Notes: a model not told the origin generated them from the sequence alone. 64,000 nt of DNA from Mesobacillus harenae (GCF_013343715.1 NZ_JABUNR010000019.1:33276-97275), one strand, 5' to 3'; counted from the stretch's first letter, positions 25,042 to 34,262 are shown. A program made the numbers and translations.

Positions 25042-28000
25042 GTGAAAGGTCTAGTCAATTTTGTTCTGAAAAATAAATTAGCAGTATGGTTGCTGACAAT
25101 CATCATCACGGTATCTGGGATTTATTCAGGTACACGAATGAATATGGAAACCATACCGGATATCTCAATTCCTTACTTAATGGTAATGGATGTATATCCT
25201 GGAGCAACTCCAGAGAAAGTCATGGAGGATGTCTCTAAACCCCTAGAGAAAGCAATTGAAAATCTAGAGGGCGTAAAATCTGTTTATTCAAGTTCTTATT
25301 CTAACATGTCAAGTATTCAAGTGGAATACGAATACGGTGAAGATATGGATGAAGCGAATCGTGCATTAAAATCAGCTTTAGATTCTGTGGCCTTACCCGA
25401 AGGTGCACAGGCGCCAGTTGTTACAGCAATCAGCATGAATATGATGCCAGTTGTGGCACTAAGTATAAGCAGTTCAACAGGTGATATTGTTGAAACAACA
25501 TCCACTGTTGAAGAGATTATCCTTCCTAAGATTGAAAAAATAGATGGAGTAGCATCAGCAACGATTACAGGTCAGCATATTGAAGAAGTCGAGCTTACTT
25601 ACGACGAGGAGCGATTAGCTGAACTTGGTTTAACAGAAGATACAATAAAGCAAACGATCCAAGCGAGCAACCTGGCTGTTTCACTAGGTCTTTACGAATT
25701 TGAAGAAGGGGAGCAGGCTGTATCGGTTGACGGCAAATTCATGACAGCTGATGAATTAAGGGAAATGCTTATCCCTGTCACACCGACAGCTGAAAACCCA
25801 TCGCCGTTTGTGGCACTTGAAGACATAGCTTCCATTGAAGTAGTTGGTAAAGTACAATCGGTTTCACGAACAAACGGTGAAGATGCTATTGCCATTCAAA
25901 TTGTCAAAGGACAACAAGCAAACACGGTCGATGTTGTAAATGATGTTAAGGATTTAATTGAAGAAGAAGAGGCAAATATCGAAGGGCTGGTAATTGATGT
26001 AACAGTTGACCAGGGTGCCCCAATTCAAGAATCGGTTACGACGATGATTGAAAAAGCATTATTTGGCGGGTTAATTGCCGTATTAATTATCCTGCTGTTC
26101 CTGCGTGATTTTAAATCTACCATTATCTCAATTGTATCTATTCCAGTTTCGATCTTTATGGCTTTATTGCTGCTAAACTGGATGGGAATTACGCTAAATA
26201 TAATGACGCTGGGTGCGATTACTGTTGCTATCGGCCGGGTAATCGATGATTCAATTGTCGTAGTTGAAAATATTTATCGGCGACTGCATTTAAGAGAAGA
26301 AAAGTTAACAGGGCGTGCACTTGTACGTGAAGCAACAATAGAAATGTTCAAACCAATCCTGTCATCTACACTAGTAACGGTTGCAGTATTTGCACCGCTA
26401 ATCTTTGTTGGCGGCATGGTCGGGGAGCTATTCATGCCATTCGCATTAACAATGACGTTTGCGCTGGTTGCATCGTTAATTGTTGCGATTACCATTGTTC
26501 CAGCATTGTCTCACTTTCTATTTAAGAAGAAGTTATATAGTGAAAAGACAGAAAGCAGCCACAAAGAGACTGGTAAACTATCTAACTGGTATAAAGGGAT
26601 TCTTGCGTGGACATTAAATCATAAAGTTGTTACCTCGCTAATTTCTGTTGTTTTATTAGCAGGCAGTGTGGCGTTAACGCCATTAATCGGCTTCAGTTTC
26701 ATGGGAAGCGAAGAAGAAAAAGTGATGTACTTAACATATACGCCAGGAACAGGCGAACTTTCAGAAGAAACTCTGGAAAACATCGAGACGGTAGAAGAAG
26801 AGTTACTCCAACGCGATGATATTGAAATCGTTCAGTTATCCGTAACGGAGAGTGGCGATCCTATGTCGGCGATGATGGGTGGAGGAGGCGACGGTGCGTT
26901 AATGTACCTAATCTTTGACCCAGATATGGAAGACTTCCCAGGTGCTCGTGAAGAAATTGAAGAGTATGTATTCAACCTTGGACAGTCTGGCGAATGGAAA
27001 AGCCAGAACTTCACATCCATGACAGCTTCTACAAATGAAGTCAGCTACACATTCTACAGTGAGGATTTAACTAAACTTAATGAAGCTGTTAAAATGGTAG
27101 AAGGTGTTATGAGTGAAAATGAGGGATTAGAAGACGTTTCTTCAAGTGCAGAGGATGCTTACGTTGAGCATACCTTTAAGGTAGAACAAGATGAATTGCT
27201 CCAGTATGGATTAACTACAGGCCAAATCGTTATGATGCTGAGTCCAACAAACACTGAAGAAGTGTTAACAACAGTTGAAAATGATGGAGACACATTAGAA
27301 GTAATCGTTCAGCAAGAACAAGATACACAACCAGAGTCAATTGACGACATCTTAGCAACACAAGTTCCTACAGCGCTAGGAACAACAATGCCACTTTCTG
27401 AGCTAGTAACAGTTGAGAAAGGGACTACATTAAATACACTTTCAAGAAGTAAAGGTGAATACTATGCAACAGTTTCAGGAACAATCCTTGGCGATGATAT
27501 TTCAACAGCAACATCTGAAGTTGATGAAGCAATTGAAGAATTAGATCTGCCTAAGGGTGTTACTGTTGGGGTAGCTGGTGTTGCTGCAGATATGAACGAA
27601 ACATTTACACAGCTTGGGTTAGCAATGCTTGCAGCAATCGCTATCGTATACTTTATCCTTGTTGTAACCTTCCGTGAAGGTGTCGCACCGTTTGCGATTC
27701 TATTCTCATTGCCATTTGCGGTAATAGGTTCATTTGTTGGTCTATTAATTGGTGGTGAAACAATATCAGTATCGGTCATGATGGGTCTATTAATGTTAAT
27801 AGGCATCGTTGTAACGAATGCCATCGTACTAGTAGACCGTATTATTCATATGGAACGCGATGGTATGAGCATGCGCGAAGCAGTACTAGAAGCAGGTGCT
27901 ACTCGTCTCCGTCCAATCCTAATGACAGCACTAGCAACGATCGGTGCTTTAATTCCATTAGCAATTGGCTCTGGCGGTGGCGGCTTAATCTCAAAAGGCC

Positions 28001-28125
28001 TGGCCATTACAGTAATCGGTGGTTTAACAAGTTCAACATTATTAACATTAATTGTTGTTCCAATCGTTTATGAAGTATTATCTAAGGTATTTAAGAAAAA
28101 TCGGAAAGAAGCAGAAGAAAACTAA
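25042..28125 (+). CDS. RND-family efflux pump, SwrC/AcrB type
   Basis: A proton-driven multidrug or surfactant exporter of the HAE/AcrB superfamily. The first helix (KNKLAVWLLTIIITVSG) is followed by a large extracellular loop, helices TM2-6 (about 340-510) with AIGRVIDDSIVVVENIYRRL, a second loop, and TM8-12 (about 845-1020) with GIVVTNAIVLVDRI. I chose GTG 25042 so the protein begins MKGLVNFVLKNKLAVW, matching B. subtilis SwrC (YerP); earlier TTG codons precede the AAGGGCAGG site. No adaptor or outer-membrane partner is encoded, as expected in a Gram-positive. Confidence 0.93.
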   Translation: MKGLVNFVLKNKLAVWLLTIIITVSGIYSGTRMNMETIPDISIPYLMVMDVYPGATPEKVMEDVSKPLEKAIENLEGVKSVYSSSYSNMSSIQVEYEYGEDMDEANRALKSALDSVALPEGAQAPVVTAISMNMMPVVALSISSSTGDIVETTSTVEEIILPKIEKIDGVASATITGQHIEEVELTYDEERLAELGLTEDTIKQTIQASNLAVSLGLYEFEEGEQAVSVDGKFMTADELREMLIPVTPTAENPSPFVALEDIASIEVVGKVQSVSRTNGEDAIAIQIVKGQQANTVDVVNDVKDLIEEEEANIEGLVIDVTVDQGAPIQESVTTMIEKALFGGLIAVLIILLFLRDFKSTIISIVSIPVSIFMALLLLNWMGITLNIMTLGAITVAIGRVIDDSIVVVENIYRRLHLREEKLTGRALVREATIEMFKPILSSTLVTVAVFAPLIFVGGMVGELFMPFALTMTFALVASLIVAITIVPALSHFLFKKKLYSEKTESSHKETGKLSNWYKGILAWTLNHKVVTSLISVVLLAGSVALTPLIGFSFMGSEEEKVMYLTYTPGTGELSEETLENIETVEEELLQRDDIEIVQLSVTESGDPMSAMMGGGGDGALMYLIFDPDMEDFPGAREEIEEYVFNLGQSGEWKSQNFTSMTASTNEVSYTFYSEDLTKLNEAVKMVEGVMSENEGLEDVSSSAEDAYVEHTFKVEQDELLQYGLTTGQIVMMLSPTNTEEVLTTVENDGDTLEVIVQQEQDTQPESIDDILATQVPTALGTTMPLSELVTVEKGTTLNTLSRSKGEYYATVSGTILGDDISTATSEVDEAIEELDLPKGVTVGVAGVAADMNETFTQLGLAMLAAIAIVYFILVVTFREGVAPFAILFSLPFAVIGSFVGLLIGGETISVSVMMGLLMLIGIVVTNAIVLVDRIIHMERDGMSMREAVLEAGATRLRPILMTALATIGALIPLAIGSGGGGLISKGLAITVIGGLTSSTLLTLIVVPIVYEVLSKVFKKNRKEAEEN

Positions 28126-28136
28126 TAAACAAAAAG

Positions 28137-28162
28137 CCCTGCAAGCTGATAAGCTTGCAGGG
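28137..28162. terminator. Hairpin after RND pump, cut off from its T-run
   Basis: Perfect 11-bp stem CCCTGCAAGCT / AGCTTGCAGGG with loop GATA. An A-run precedes it, but on the plus strand the insertion sequence begins where the T-run should be. It can still act as a minus-strand terminator. Confidence 0.6.
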
Positions 28163-28238
28163 ATCAGACTGTAGAGCAAACTCGAAATATTTTCGGTTTG
28201 CCTATAGTCATTTTTATTTTAAATTGAAGAATAAAAGC

Positions 28239-28320
28239 AGTTTGGTTAGATTTCCACTGCGGGTGGACGCTCTCAGCGGGCGGGGCCGAACCGCTTTTCC
28301 AGCAGGACATTGATTGGGCA
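28239..28320 (+). repeat. Degraded GC-rich Bacillus repeat, left copy
   Basis: The sequence runs from GATTTCCACTGCGGGTGGAC through GCGGGCGGGGCC to CCAGCAGG. It is related to, and inverted relative to, the copy at 28622-28741 and akin to the one at 50941-51145. Confidence 0.55.
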
Positions 28321-28329
28321 TCCTCAAAT

Positions 28330-28620
28330 TTGCCCACGCACGAAGAAAATACAAAAGCATTTTCGAGGAATCGCCACCCTGAGCTCCAATCGAGACGCAA
28401 AGAAACGATTGAACGTGTCTTTTTTGGTGCGAAAGAAGGGCATGGTAAGCAATGGATAACCTTACGAGGCCTTGAAAAAATGTCCATGAAGGCGATACTT
28501 ACGTTTACTGTCATGAATTTGAAGAAACTAGCAACTTGGACTTGGCAGGGTGCTTGGAAGTTGACAATAAAGACTATTCCAAATGCTTTTAGATCATTTC
28601 CCAAAATAAAAACTAGCTGA
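28330..28620 (+). pseudogene. IS1182-family transposase, C-terminal remnant
   Basis: The 96-codon frame contains RRKETIERVFFGAKEGHGKQ, then LRGLEKMSMKAILTFTVMNL and KKLATWTWQG, the well-conserved C-terminal catalytic block of IS1182-type DDE transposases (the glutamate is in IERVF). More than 300 N-terminal residues, including both catalytic aspartates, are missing. The first ~20 codons are not clearly homologous. It is non-functional. Confidence 0.85.
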
Positions 28621-28621
28621 T

Positions 28622-28741
28622 TGAAGCGGAGGGTGCTTGACTCCTAGGGGATTAGCGTCACAGGCGAGACCCTGGACTGAGCGTAGCGAAGGAAGCGGCT
28701 CGACGGACGCCCCGGAAAGCAAGCGCCTGTAGCGGGAAATC
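28622..28741 (-). repeat. GC-rich Bacillus repeat, right copy
   Basis: It reads GAAGCGGAGGGTGCTTGACT at one end and TGTAGCGGGAAATC at the other, with GAGCGTAGCGAAGGAAGCGG inside. The base composition is strikingly more GC-rich than its surroundings. It has the same family features as 50941-51145. Confidence 0.65.
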
Positions 28742-28822
28742 AGCATTTCACTATCATTCTAAACAAAAAATGACAAAAGGAAACGTGAAAGAACTTCTCG
28801 CTTCCTTTTGTCGACAATCTGA

Positions 28823-28859
28823 GCCATGCAAGCTGGTAAGCTTGAATGGCATTTTTTTT
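28823..28859 (+). terminator. Terminator downstream of the IS remnant
   Basis: Stem GCCATGCAAGCT / AGCTTGAATGGC (one mismatch), loop GGTA, then eight T residues. It probably terminates transcripts from the RND pump side. Confidence 0.85.
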
Positions 28860-28893
28860 GTAGGTAGCTGTATTTCAAAGCTGATGCTTACGA

Positions 28894-29802
28894 TTATCCT
28901 TGGAAATCAATATGTTTAACAATCTTTTCACAAATTTCATGGGTAATGAATGAATCATCAATAGAAGGGTCAGGTGTCCTGTTAGTTTGCACGCAATCAA
29001 TAAAGTGATCCATCATTTGATAGAAGCCTCGTTTATAGAGGGTTGGTTCCCAATCCCCGAATTTAGAGATCTTTATTTCTTTGTTATGAAAGTGAGTTGT
29101 CTCCACAAGGCTGTTGACTACATATTTATTATGGCCGGCCGTATACTCAATCGTCTCTTCCGTAACACCGCCATTTCGATTCATTACTCCAATAGCTATA
29201 CACCCTTCACCAATAAGCTGTATGACCAAACTATCAAGCATTTCGCCAGTTCTAATAAACTCTGTCTTAACTTCCTTGACCTCTGAAGCGAGCAAAAATC
29301 TAAGTGTATCAACAACATGTATAAAATCTTCTACTACAAATCTTCTGACATAGTCAGGTGATGAAAACCTGTTTTTTTGCATGAGAATCAAGCTAGGATT
29401 ACCATGATCCTTAAGTTCTTTAACTCTTGGTATAAATCTTCTATTAAAGCCAACCATTGCTATCTTGCCCATCTCTTTTGAGAGACTCACAATTCTTTTG
29501 GCTTCATGCAAATTCATAGAAATAGGCTTATCTATGTATACATTTATTCCACCTTTTAAAAGTTTTTCAGCAATTTCAAAATGTGCTTCTGTAGCAGTAC
29601 TCACAATGGCTGCATCAATGTTTTTTGTTAAAAGTTCATCTGCAGTCTGAACCGTTTCTTGAACCCTGTACTTTTTTGATAGTATATTCAGGGTTTCGGC
29701 ATTCCTTGTACAAAGTACGAGCTCTATATCTGCTCTTTCAGAAAGAACAGGTAAATAGGCCTTTTTAGCAATATCACCTAGTCCGATAATTCCGATTTTC
29801 AT
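28894..29802 (-). CDS. Gfo/Idh/MocA-family oxidoreductase
   Basis: A NAD(P)-dependent dehydrogenase of 302 residues, family members of which act on sugars, inositols or related polyols. The N-terminal Rossmann motif is MKIGIIGLGDIAKKAY; the conserved Lys of the EKP-type motif is in YIDKPISMNLHEA (about 90-102); the C-terminal substrate domain follows. I chose ATG 29802 behind GGGGTG rather than GTG 29811, which overlaps that site. The protein is shorter than the ~340 typical for the family. The specific substrate cannot be told. Confidence 0.9.
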   Translation of the reverse strand: MKIGIIGLGDIAKKAYLPVLSERADIELVLCTRNAETLNILSKKYRVQETVQTADELLTKNIDAAIVSTATEAHFEIAEKLLKGGINVYIDKPISMNLHEAKRIVSLSKEMGKIAMVGFNRRFIPRVKELKDHGNPSLILMQKNRFSSPDYVRRFVVEDFIHVVDTLRFLLASEVKEVKTEFIRTGEMLDSLVIQLIGEGCIAIGVMNRNGGVTEETIEYTAGHNKYVVNSLVETTHFHNKEIKISKFGDWEPTLYKRGFYQMMDHFIDCVQTNRTPDPSIDDSFITHEICEKIVKHIDFQG

Positions 29803-29871
29803 TTTTAACACCCCGCGATTGTTTGTTAAAAGGTCTGTTTATTTTCCATAGTCAATTTTTATCTTTTAGTT

Positions 29872-31053
29872 TTATCTGCCTGGAACGGGATTCTTGATTT
29901 TAACCTTATAAATCTGATATAAAATCAGAGCCAAGACAGATAAAATGATCCCTGAGATGTAAGGTAACCCAGTCGAGATCATAAAGAGCCAGCCGCCAAG
30001 AGGAGGACCGATAACGCGCCCAAGCGAATCAAAAGAGGATAATAGACCTGTTGTACTTCCATACCCTGCAGATGATGACTTTGTAAGCAGGGCAGAGACA
30101 GCTGGACGAATAAAGCCATTGCCAATTCCAAAAACCGTCAAATAAAGCGCAGCCGTTAAGCAACTATCGATAAATAAAATAAGGATGAATCCTAAAGCAG
30201 AAATGATAATACCAATTTGGATGACTAAACCTTCACCGTATTTTTTCGTTAGCCTTCCGACTATTCCACCTTGAACTAGCGCACCTGCTAACCCCATAAT
30301 CATAAAGATATATCCAAGTTCTATGGTTCCTAAGTTAGCTCTTTCATAGGCAAAATACGCAAATGTAGCTTCAAGGCCAGATAGTGACAAAGATACAAAC
30401 CATTGCAGAATAAACAGGATGGAAACCGGGCCTTTAAGTGCCTTAAGCAGTGGGGTTCTTTCCCGTAAATGATTATTGCGTTGTTCAGGAGTTAACGATT
30501 CCTTTAACACAAACGCTACAAGCAGAAATGTAATAATTGAAGAAGCACCGGCTATGTAAAAAGGAGTGGCTAAACTGGCTTGGGAAAATACTCCGCCAAT
30601 TGCAGGCCCGAAAACAAATCCTAGACCGATCGCCGCACCAATGATTCCCATTCCCTTTCCTCTGTCTTCATCCGTTGTAATATCGGCCACATACGCCATA
30701 ACTGTTGGCATGTTAGCAGAAGAGAAAAAGCCTCCGATAACTCTTGCAGCAAAAAGCATCCAAAGTGACGAAGATAGGGCCATTAAGAAGAAGGATAGAG
30801 CAAGGCCGAAGATACCAACCATAATAACAGGCTTACGTCCAATTCGGTCAGACACCCGCCCCCACATTGGAGCAAATAGAAGCTGCATAACGGAGTAAAC
30901 GGCCATTAGCAGCCCTAATTGTGTAGGAGAAGCGCCAATTTCCTCTACGTAAAAGGGCAGTACTGGAATTATAATCCCGAAACCGACCATGACAAGAAAC
31001 ATAGCCGCAAATAAAACAGGTAATGCTTTTTTCGATTCCAAAATGATGTTCAC
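29872..31053 (-). CDS. MFS multidrug or tetracycline-type efflux transporter
   Basis: A 393-residue, 12-helix drug:H+ antiporter of the DHA1 group. Motif A is GRVSDRIGRKPVI after TM2; an antiporter-type motif C lies in TM5 (GAAIGLGFVFGPAIGG). The general resemblance is to TetA and Bmr-like pumps, but the substrate cannot be assigned from sequence alone. The start is uncertain: GTG 31053 is almost fused to GGAG, and TTG four codons later has better spacing. It is a single gene. Confidence 0.9.
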   Translation of the reverse strand: MNIILESKKALPVLFAAMFLVMVGFGIIIPVLPFYVEEIGASPTQLGLLMAVYSVMQLLFAPMWGRVSDRIGRKPVIMVGIFGLALSFFLMALSSSLWMLFAARVIGGFFSSANMPTVMAYVADITTDEDRGKGMGIIGAAIGLGFVFGPAIGGVFSQASLATPFYIAGASSIITFLLVAFVLKESLTPEQRNNHLRERTPLLKALKGPVSILFILQWFVSLSLSGLEATFAYFAYERANLGTIELGYIFMIMGLAGALVQGGIVGRLTKKYGEGLVIQIGIIISALGFILILFIDSCLTAALYLTVFGIGNGFIRPAVSALLTKSSSAGYGSTTGLLSSFDSLGRVIGPPLGGWLFMISTGLPYISGIILSVLALILYQIYKVKIKNPVPGR

Positions 31054-31164
31054 TCCAGTTATTCATTAATTTTAAGTATTATTTAACGTTGTTATTTTAT
31101 CACATTATGTGCTTTCTGGTTTCACTAGGCGAGGCTGTTTTGCCGTCTAAGCATAAATAAAGCC

Positions 31165-31204
31165 AAAAAGGCTCCGGCCTGTTTCGGTTCGGGAGCTTTT
31201 TAGA
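31165..31204. terminator. Bidirectional hairpin between MFS gene and helical-repeat gene
   Basis: AAAAAGGCTCC and GGGAGCTTTTT pair with one bulge around a 15-base loop. The T- and A-runs would allow function in either direction. It lies downstream of the minus-strand gene at 31285. Confidence 0.65.
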
Positions 31205-31284
31205 TCGAATCAAGTAGAAGACCTAATATATAGTTTTCGGGCGCAGTATTTGTGAGCCTATCGAACAATACAATGGTTCAAACG

Positions 31285-32688
31285 TCAGCCTGTTACTCTT
31301 TTTTGCAGGTTTACAAAATGCTGCTGGTAAGCATCAGATTCAAGGTTCATACCCATTTCACGGTGAATTTTAGAGAGCCATTGAACAGGCTTAGGACTGC
31401 TTGGCTTAAACTCCATTTCCCAGCTAAAGCATTCAATGGCCTTGTCAAAATGCTTAAATTCATAGTAAAGTTCACCTAGACGCTGGAGCTGATCAAGGTC
31501 ATTGGCTAGGCTTTTAATTTGATTGACCTTTATATATACTTCCAGTTCTTCGCAATATCCATTCAAGGGAGACAGCCATTTGGTGACAAAATCGATATCA
31601 TGCTTTTTGATCAATGAAAAGATACACTTTTTAAGAAGCAGTCCGGCAGTATGGGGGCTAGCATCGAACAATGGCGACATTAACTTTGCCAGCGTTTCAG
31701 GTTTTAATGGATCAGTTTCAAAATCCAAATCTGCTACAAACCTTTCAATAATTTTTTCCTGGGAAGGGCTAATCTTTAAGGGGTAGTTCTTCATGATCGT
31801 CAAAATTCTCTCCAAGTTATTCTGACTAAAATATTTTTCGAAGAGATCATGATTCAATGGTTCGAAGTTGGTTAGGCGGGAAGCTATATTTTCTAATATC
31901 TCTACGGTTTCGTCTTCGGTCAAATGGTGTTCAAGCAGCTGTAAAAGAGGCTTGTAATAACTGGCTGAAGGAGACTCGAGCAGTTTGTAAATATATAAAG
32001 TACTTAGGTCAATCCAACGTGATTCTTTTTCCAGAATAGCTACAAGTTTGGATAGTATTTCAGGGTTATCTATCTTTTTGTAAAAAGTTTGCTCAGCATA
32101 AATTGGATCTTTCTTTAAGACGCTTTCTGAATTCTGGTTATATTGATCTGCGAATTTTCTGAATGCCATTTCGCTTTCAAGCTTTTGCACTAAGCTATGC
32201 TTTGGAGCAAAACCCTTTAGTAGATGAAAGATTTGATAGCCGGCAAACATTTGCCCGTTTCTTCGGAATTCATAAAAGATCTCAAGGATCTCTTTAAATA
32301 AGTCCTTTTTTGGGATGAATGATTCAAAGAAGGTGAGGATGAGAGCTCGTTCATGTGGAGTGTAATGGGCTTCTAGCTTTTTTAATAATTGTTTAAAGCC
32401 AAGAGTCTTTAAAGGAAGTGAATTGGAAAGCAGGGCGTTTATTAGCGGGTGGGGGGCAACCAGAACAAAGTCTTCCGCTTTAAAAGCATGTTCAATGTGG
32501 GAGTGCCTGCGGAGCTTTTTGGTCTTCATGGCAGTAAGAAATTGCTGTTTATAAAAAAATAAATAGTAAACTTCATTATCTTCAGAATAGGCCTCGATTA
32601 TTTCACTTTGCATGTAAAAACCCATACGTTCGGGACGCAAGCGAATCGCCTTTTGATGGTTATATAACAAGAATTGGGATTGAGTCAT
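31285..32688 (-). CDS. Helical-repeat (TPR-like) protein of unknown function
   Basis: A soluble 467-residue protein, almost entirely predicted helical and Leu/Lys/Glu-rich. I do not recognise a named family. Toward the C-terminus (about 400-460) ELYYEFKHFDKAIECFSWEM and the following helix look like a degenerate TPR pair. The central part (HERALILTFFESF, EILEIFYEFRRNG) also alternates short helices. The start is ATG 32688 after AAAGGTGG; GTG 32700 overlaps that site. No operon partner exists. A scaffold or binding role is only a guess. Confidence 0.8.
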   Translation of the reverse strand: MTQSQFLLYNHQKAIRLRPERMGFYMQSEIIEAYSEDNEVYYLFFYKQQFLTAMKTKKLRRHSHIEHAFKAEDFVLVAPHPLINALLSNSLPLKTLGFKQLLKKLEAHYTPHERALILTFFESFIPKKDLFKEILEIFYEFRRNGQMFAGYQIFHLLKGFAPKHSLVQKLESEMAFRKFADQYNQNSESVLKKDPIYAEQTFYKKIDNPEILSKLVAILEKESRWIDLSTLYIYKLLESPSASYYKPLLQLLEHHLTEDETVEILENIASRLTNFEPLNHDLFEKYFSQNNLERILTIMKNYPLKISPSQEKIIERFVADLDFETDPLKPETLAKLMSPLFDASPHTAGLLLKKCIFSLIKKHDIDFVTKWLSPLNGYCEELEVYIKVNQIKSLANDLDQLQRLGELYYEFKHFDKAIECFSWEMEFKPSSPKPVQWLSKIHREMGMNLESDAYQQHFVNLQKRVTG

Positions 32689-33202
32689 ACTATTTTCCAC
32701 CTTTCTCTTATATTACATCCACTATAACATAGGTTAGAGGGAAGCTCACTACACCCCTAAGAAACTAGGGGTGGATTAAGGGTGTGTATTTCGCTAAATT
32801 CAGTGCGATCACTTAAATTCATAAAACCCTATCATAAACCTCACGTCTTGGTGCTTACATAAATAATCAAGCTCTGATGAAGCCAGAAATGCTGTATTTG
32901 TAATAAAGCTAAGGTGGCTTGGCTAAAATAATGTAATAAAGGAGTCGCTAAAATTTATCGCTTTGCGGACGTACATCGAGCGTGTCTTTCTCTTCATCGC
33001 CTATGGGGTCTCAATTTATTTTCTGCAGATACTGAAGAAACCTTGAGCAAGACTGCACGATGAAAATGCGTATGGATTTTCAAGAAGTCTCGTAAATTGA
33101 CTCCTGTTTTCTAATATAAACTTACAACGGATTTAACACGCTAAAAATAAAAGATAGTGCTATACTTGAGAGATGTTTGCTGTATGGAAAGGAGTAATCC
33201 TC
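32689..33202. other. Divergent gap, no gene seen
   Basis: About 510 bases between divergent genes. They contain no ribosome-site-backed frame. A GC-richer stretch at 32950-33070 (TTTGCGGACGTACATC, CATCGCCTATGGGG) may be an old repeat remnant. Confidence 0.45.
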
Positions 33203-33394
33203 ATGAAGTATATAAAATCGCAAATGAAGCAGCTGATCAGTGACAATAAAGAGCTGCAATCGCGTTTACAAAAGCTAATGAAAGAACACGACCTTGAAAA
33301 AAACTTTGCACTAAAGGCCTTGTACCATTCAGAAGTTGCCGAAGGCGGAAAGTACCAATTAGCATACCAAGCACTTGACTTGCCCAAAGGGTAG
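33203..33394 (+). CDS. Small charged coiled-coil protein
   Basis: A 63-residue hypothetical protein. ATG 33203 lies eight bases after a perfect AAAGGAG, so the gene is probably real; a GTG/ATG extension upstream would bury that site. MKYIKSQMKQLISDNKELQ is amphipathic with heptad-like Leu/Ile spacing (residues 1-33), followed by KNFALKALYHSEVAEGGK. No signal or membrane segment is present. The family is unknown to me. It is a lone gene with no obvious terminator. Confidence 0.6.
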   Translation: MKYIKSQMKQLISDNKELQSRLQKLMKEHDLEKNFALKALYHSEVAEGGKYQLAYQALDLPKG

Positions 33395-33677
33395 GTCATT
33401 TTTATTTTTCAGGCTATTTCCTATTCGTTCATATCTCATACCAATTTACGATTTGGAGTCTGTACCAAAGATCCTGCTGCTTTTCTTGTGAATAGTTAAG
33501 CAATTTATAATGCCAGCAAGGATCATAGTGCAAATTCAAACAAAGGCAAATTTTCCTAATATTTCGCAAATAGGAGTATTCAGGAGGAATTAGGTGTATT
33601 ATGGAAAATTATTATAGCTGATTTCCTCTGTTCCTTGATTAACCCCAATTATATACAGTAAGCCCTCTATATGCGCT
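33395..33677. other. Gap before the ectoine promoter
   Basis: About 280 A/T-rich bases with no gene. A segment near 33540-33595 (GCAAATTTTCCTAATATTTC) is faintly like the repeat units at 15771. Confidence 0.4.
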
Positions 33678-33707
33678 TTGACGCTTAATCCTTTAAAAGG
33701 TTATGAT
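33678..33707 (+). promoter_or_regulatory. Probable ectABCD promoter
   Basis: TTGACG (33678-33683), an 18-bp spacer and TATGAT (33702-33707), about 30 bases before ectA. This is good sigma-A spacing. No specific osmoregulator site is recognisable. Confidence 0.6.
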
Positions 33708-33737
33708 AAATATCGTTAGAATTGGTAAAAAGGAGGA

Positions 33738-34262
33738 ATGAACATTATTCAAATGACAAAATCATCAGAGTCAGATTTCACTACTCCATATGGGTTTCGT
33801 GAACCCAATAAAGAAGATGGAGCAAACATATGGGAGCTAGTTAAAAGCACTCAGACATTGGATTTAAACTCAGCATATTCTTACCTTATGCTGTGTGAAC
33901 TTTTTTCAGATACATGCGTCATTGCAGAAGATGAAGATCAAGTCATCGGCTTTGTGTCCGCTTTCCGTCAGCCTCAATCGCCTAATACCATTTTTGTTTG
34001 GCAGGTGGCCGTTCATGAATCATACCGAGGCAAAGGAATAGCAAAAAAGCTTTTAAAAGAGTTATTAAGCCGGCAATCTTGTGAAAATGTTCACTATATG
34101 GAGTCCACAGTTTCTCCGTCTAACCTGCCATCTCAATCCCTTTTTAAAGGCTTGGCCAATCATTTAAAATGTCCCTGTGAAGTCTCAGAGTGCTTTACTG
34201 AAGACTTATTTCCGGAATCCGGACATGAAGCCGAGCAAACCTATCGAATAGGTCCTTTTTAA
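33738..34262 (+). CDS. ectA: L-2,4-diaminobutyrate acetyltransferase
   Basis: The first ectoine step: acetyl-CoA-dependent N-gamma-acetylation of diaminobutyrate. It is a GNAT fold with the acetyl-CoA loop in VAVHESYRGKGIAKKLL (about 92-108). The EctA signatures YGFREPNKEDG, SAYSYLMLC and YMESTVSPSN are present. The start is unsettled: ATG 33738 is only one base past AGGAGG, ATG 33753 is 16 past, and an ATT lies at the ideal distance (33744). It leads the ectABCD operon. Confidence 0.95.
   Translation: MNIIQMTKSSESDFTTPYGFREPNKEDGANIWELVKSTQTLDLNSAYSYLMLCELFSDTCVIAEDEDQVIGFVSAFRQPQSPNTIFVWQVAVHESYRGKGIAKKLLKELLSRQSCENVHYMESTVSPSNLPSQSLFKGLANHLKCPCEVSECFTEDLFPESGHEAEQTYRIGPF

Larger units (their letters stand above)
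28164..28822 (+). mobile_element. Decayed IS1182-type insertion sequence
   Basis: The left end TCAGACTGTAGAGCAAA (28164-28180) and the complement of the right end, TCAGATTGTCGACAAAA (28806-28822), are clear terminal inverted repeats. The interior holds a 3' remnant of an IS1182-family transposase and two GC-rich Bacillus repeat copies in opposite orientation. The element is flanked by an 18-base near-direct repeat (28140-28157 and 28827-28844, one difference), which is the core of two terminator hairpins. Confidence 0.75.
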
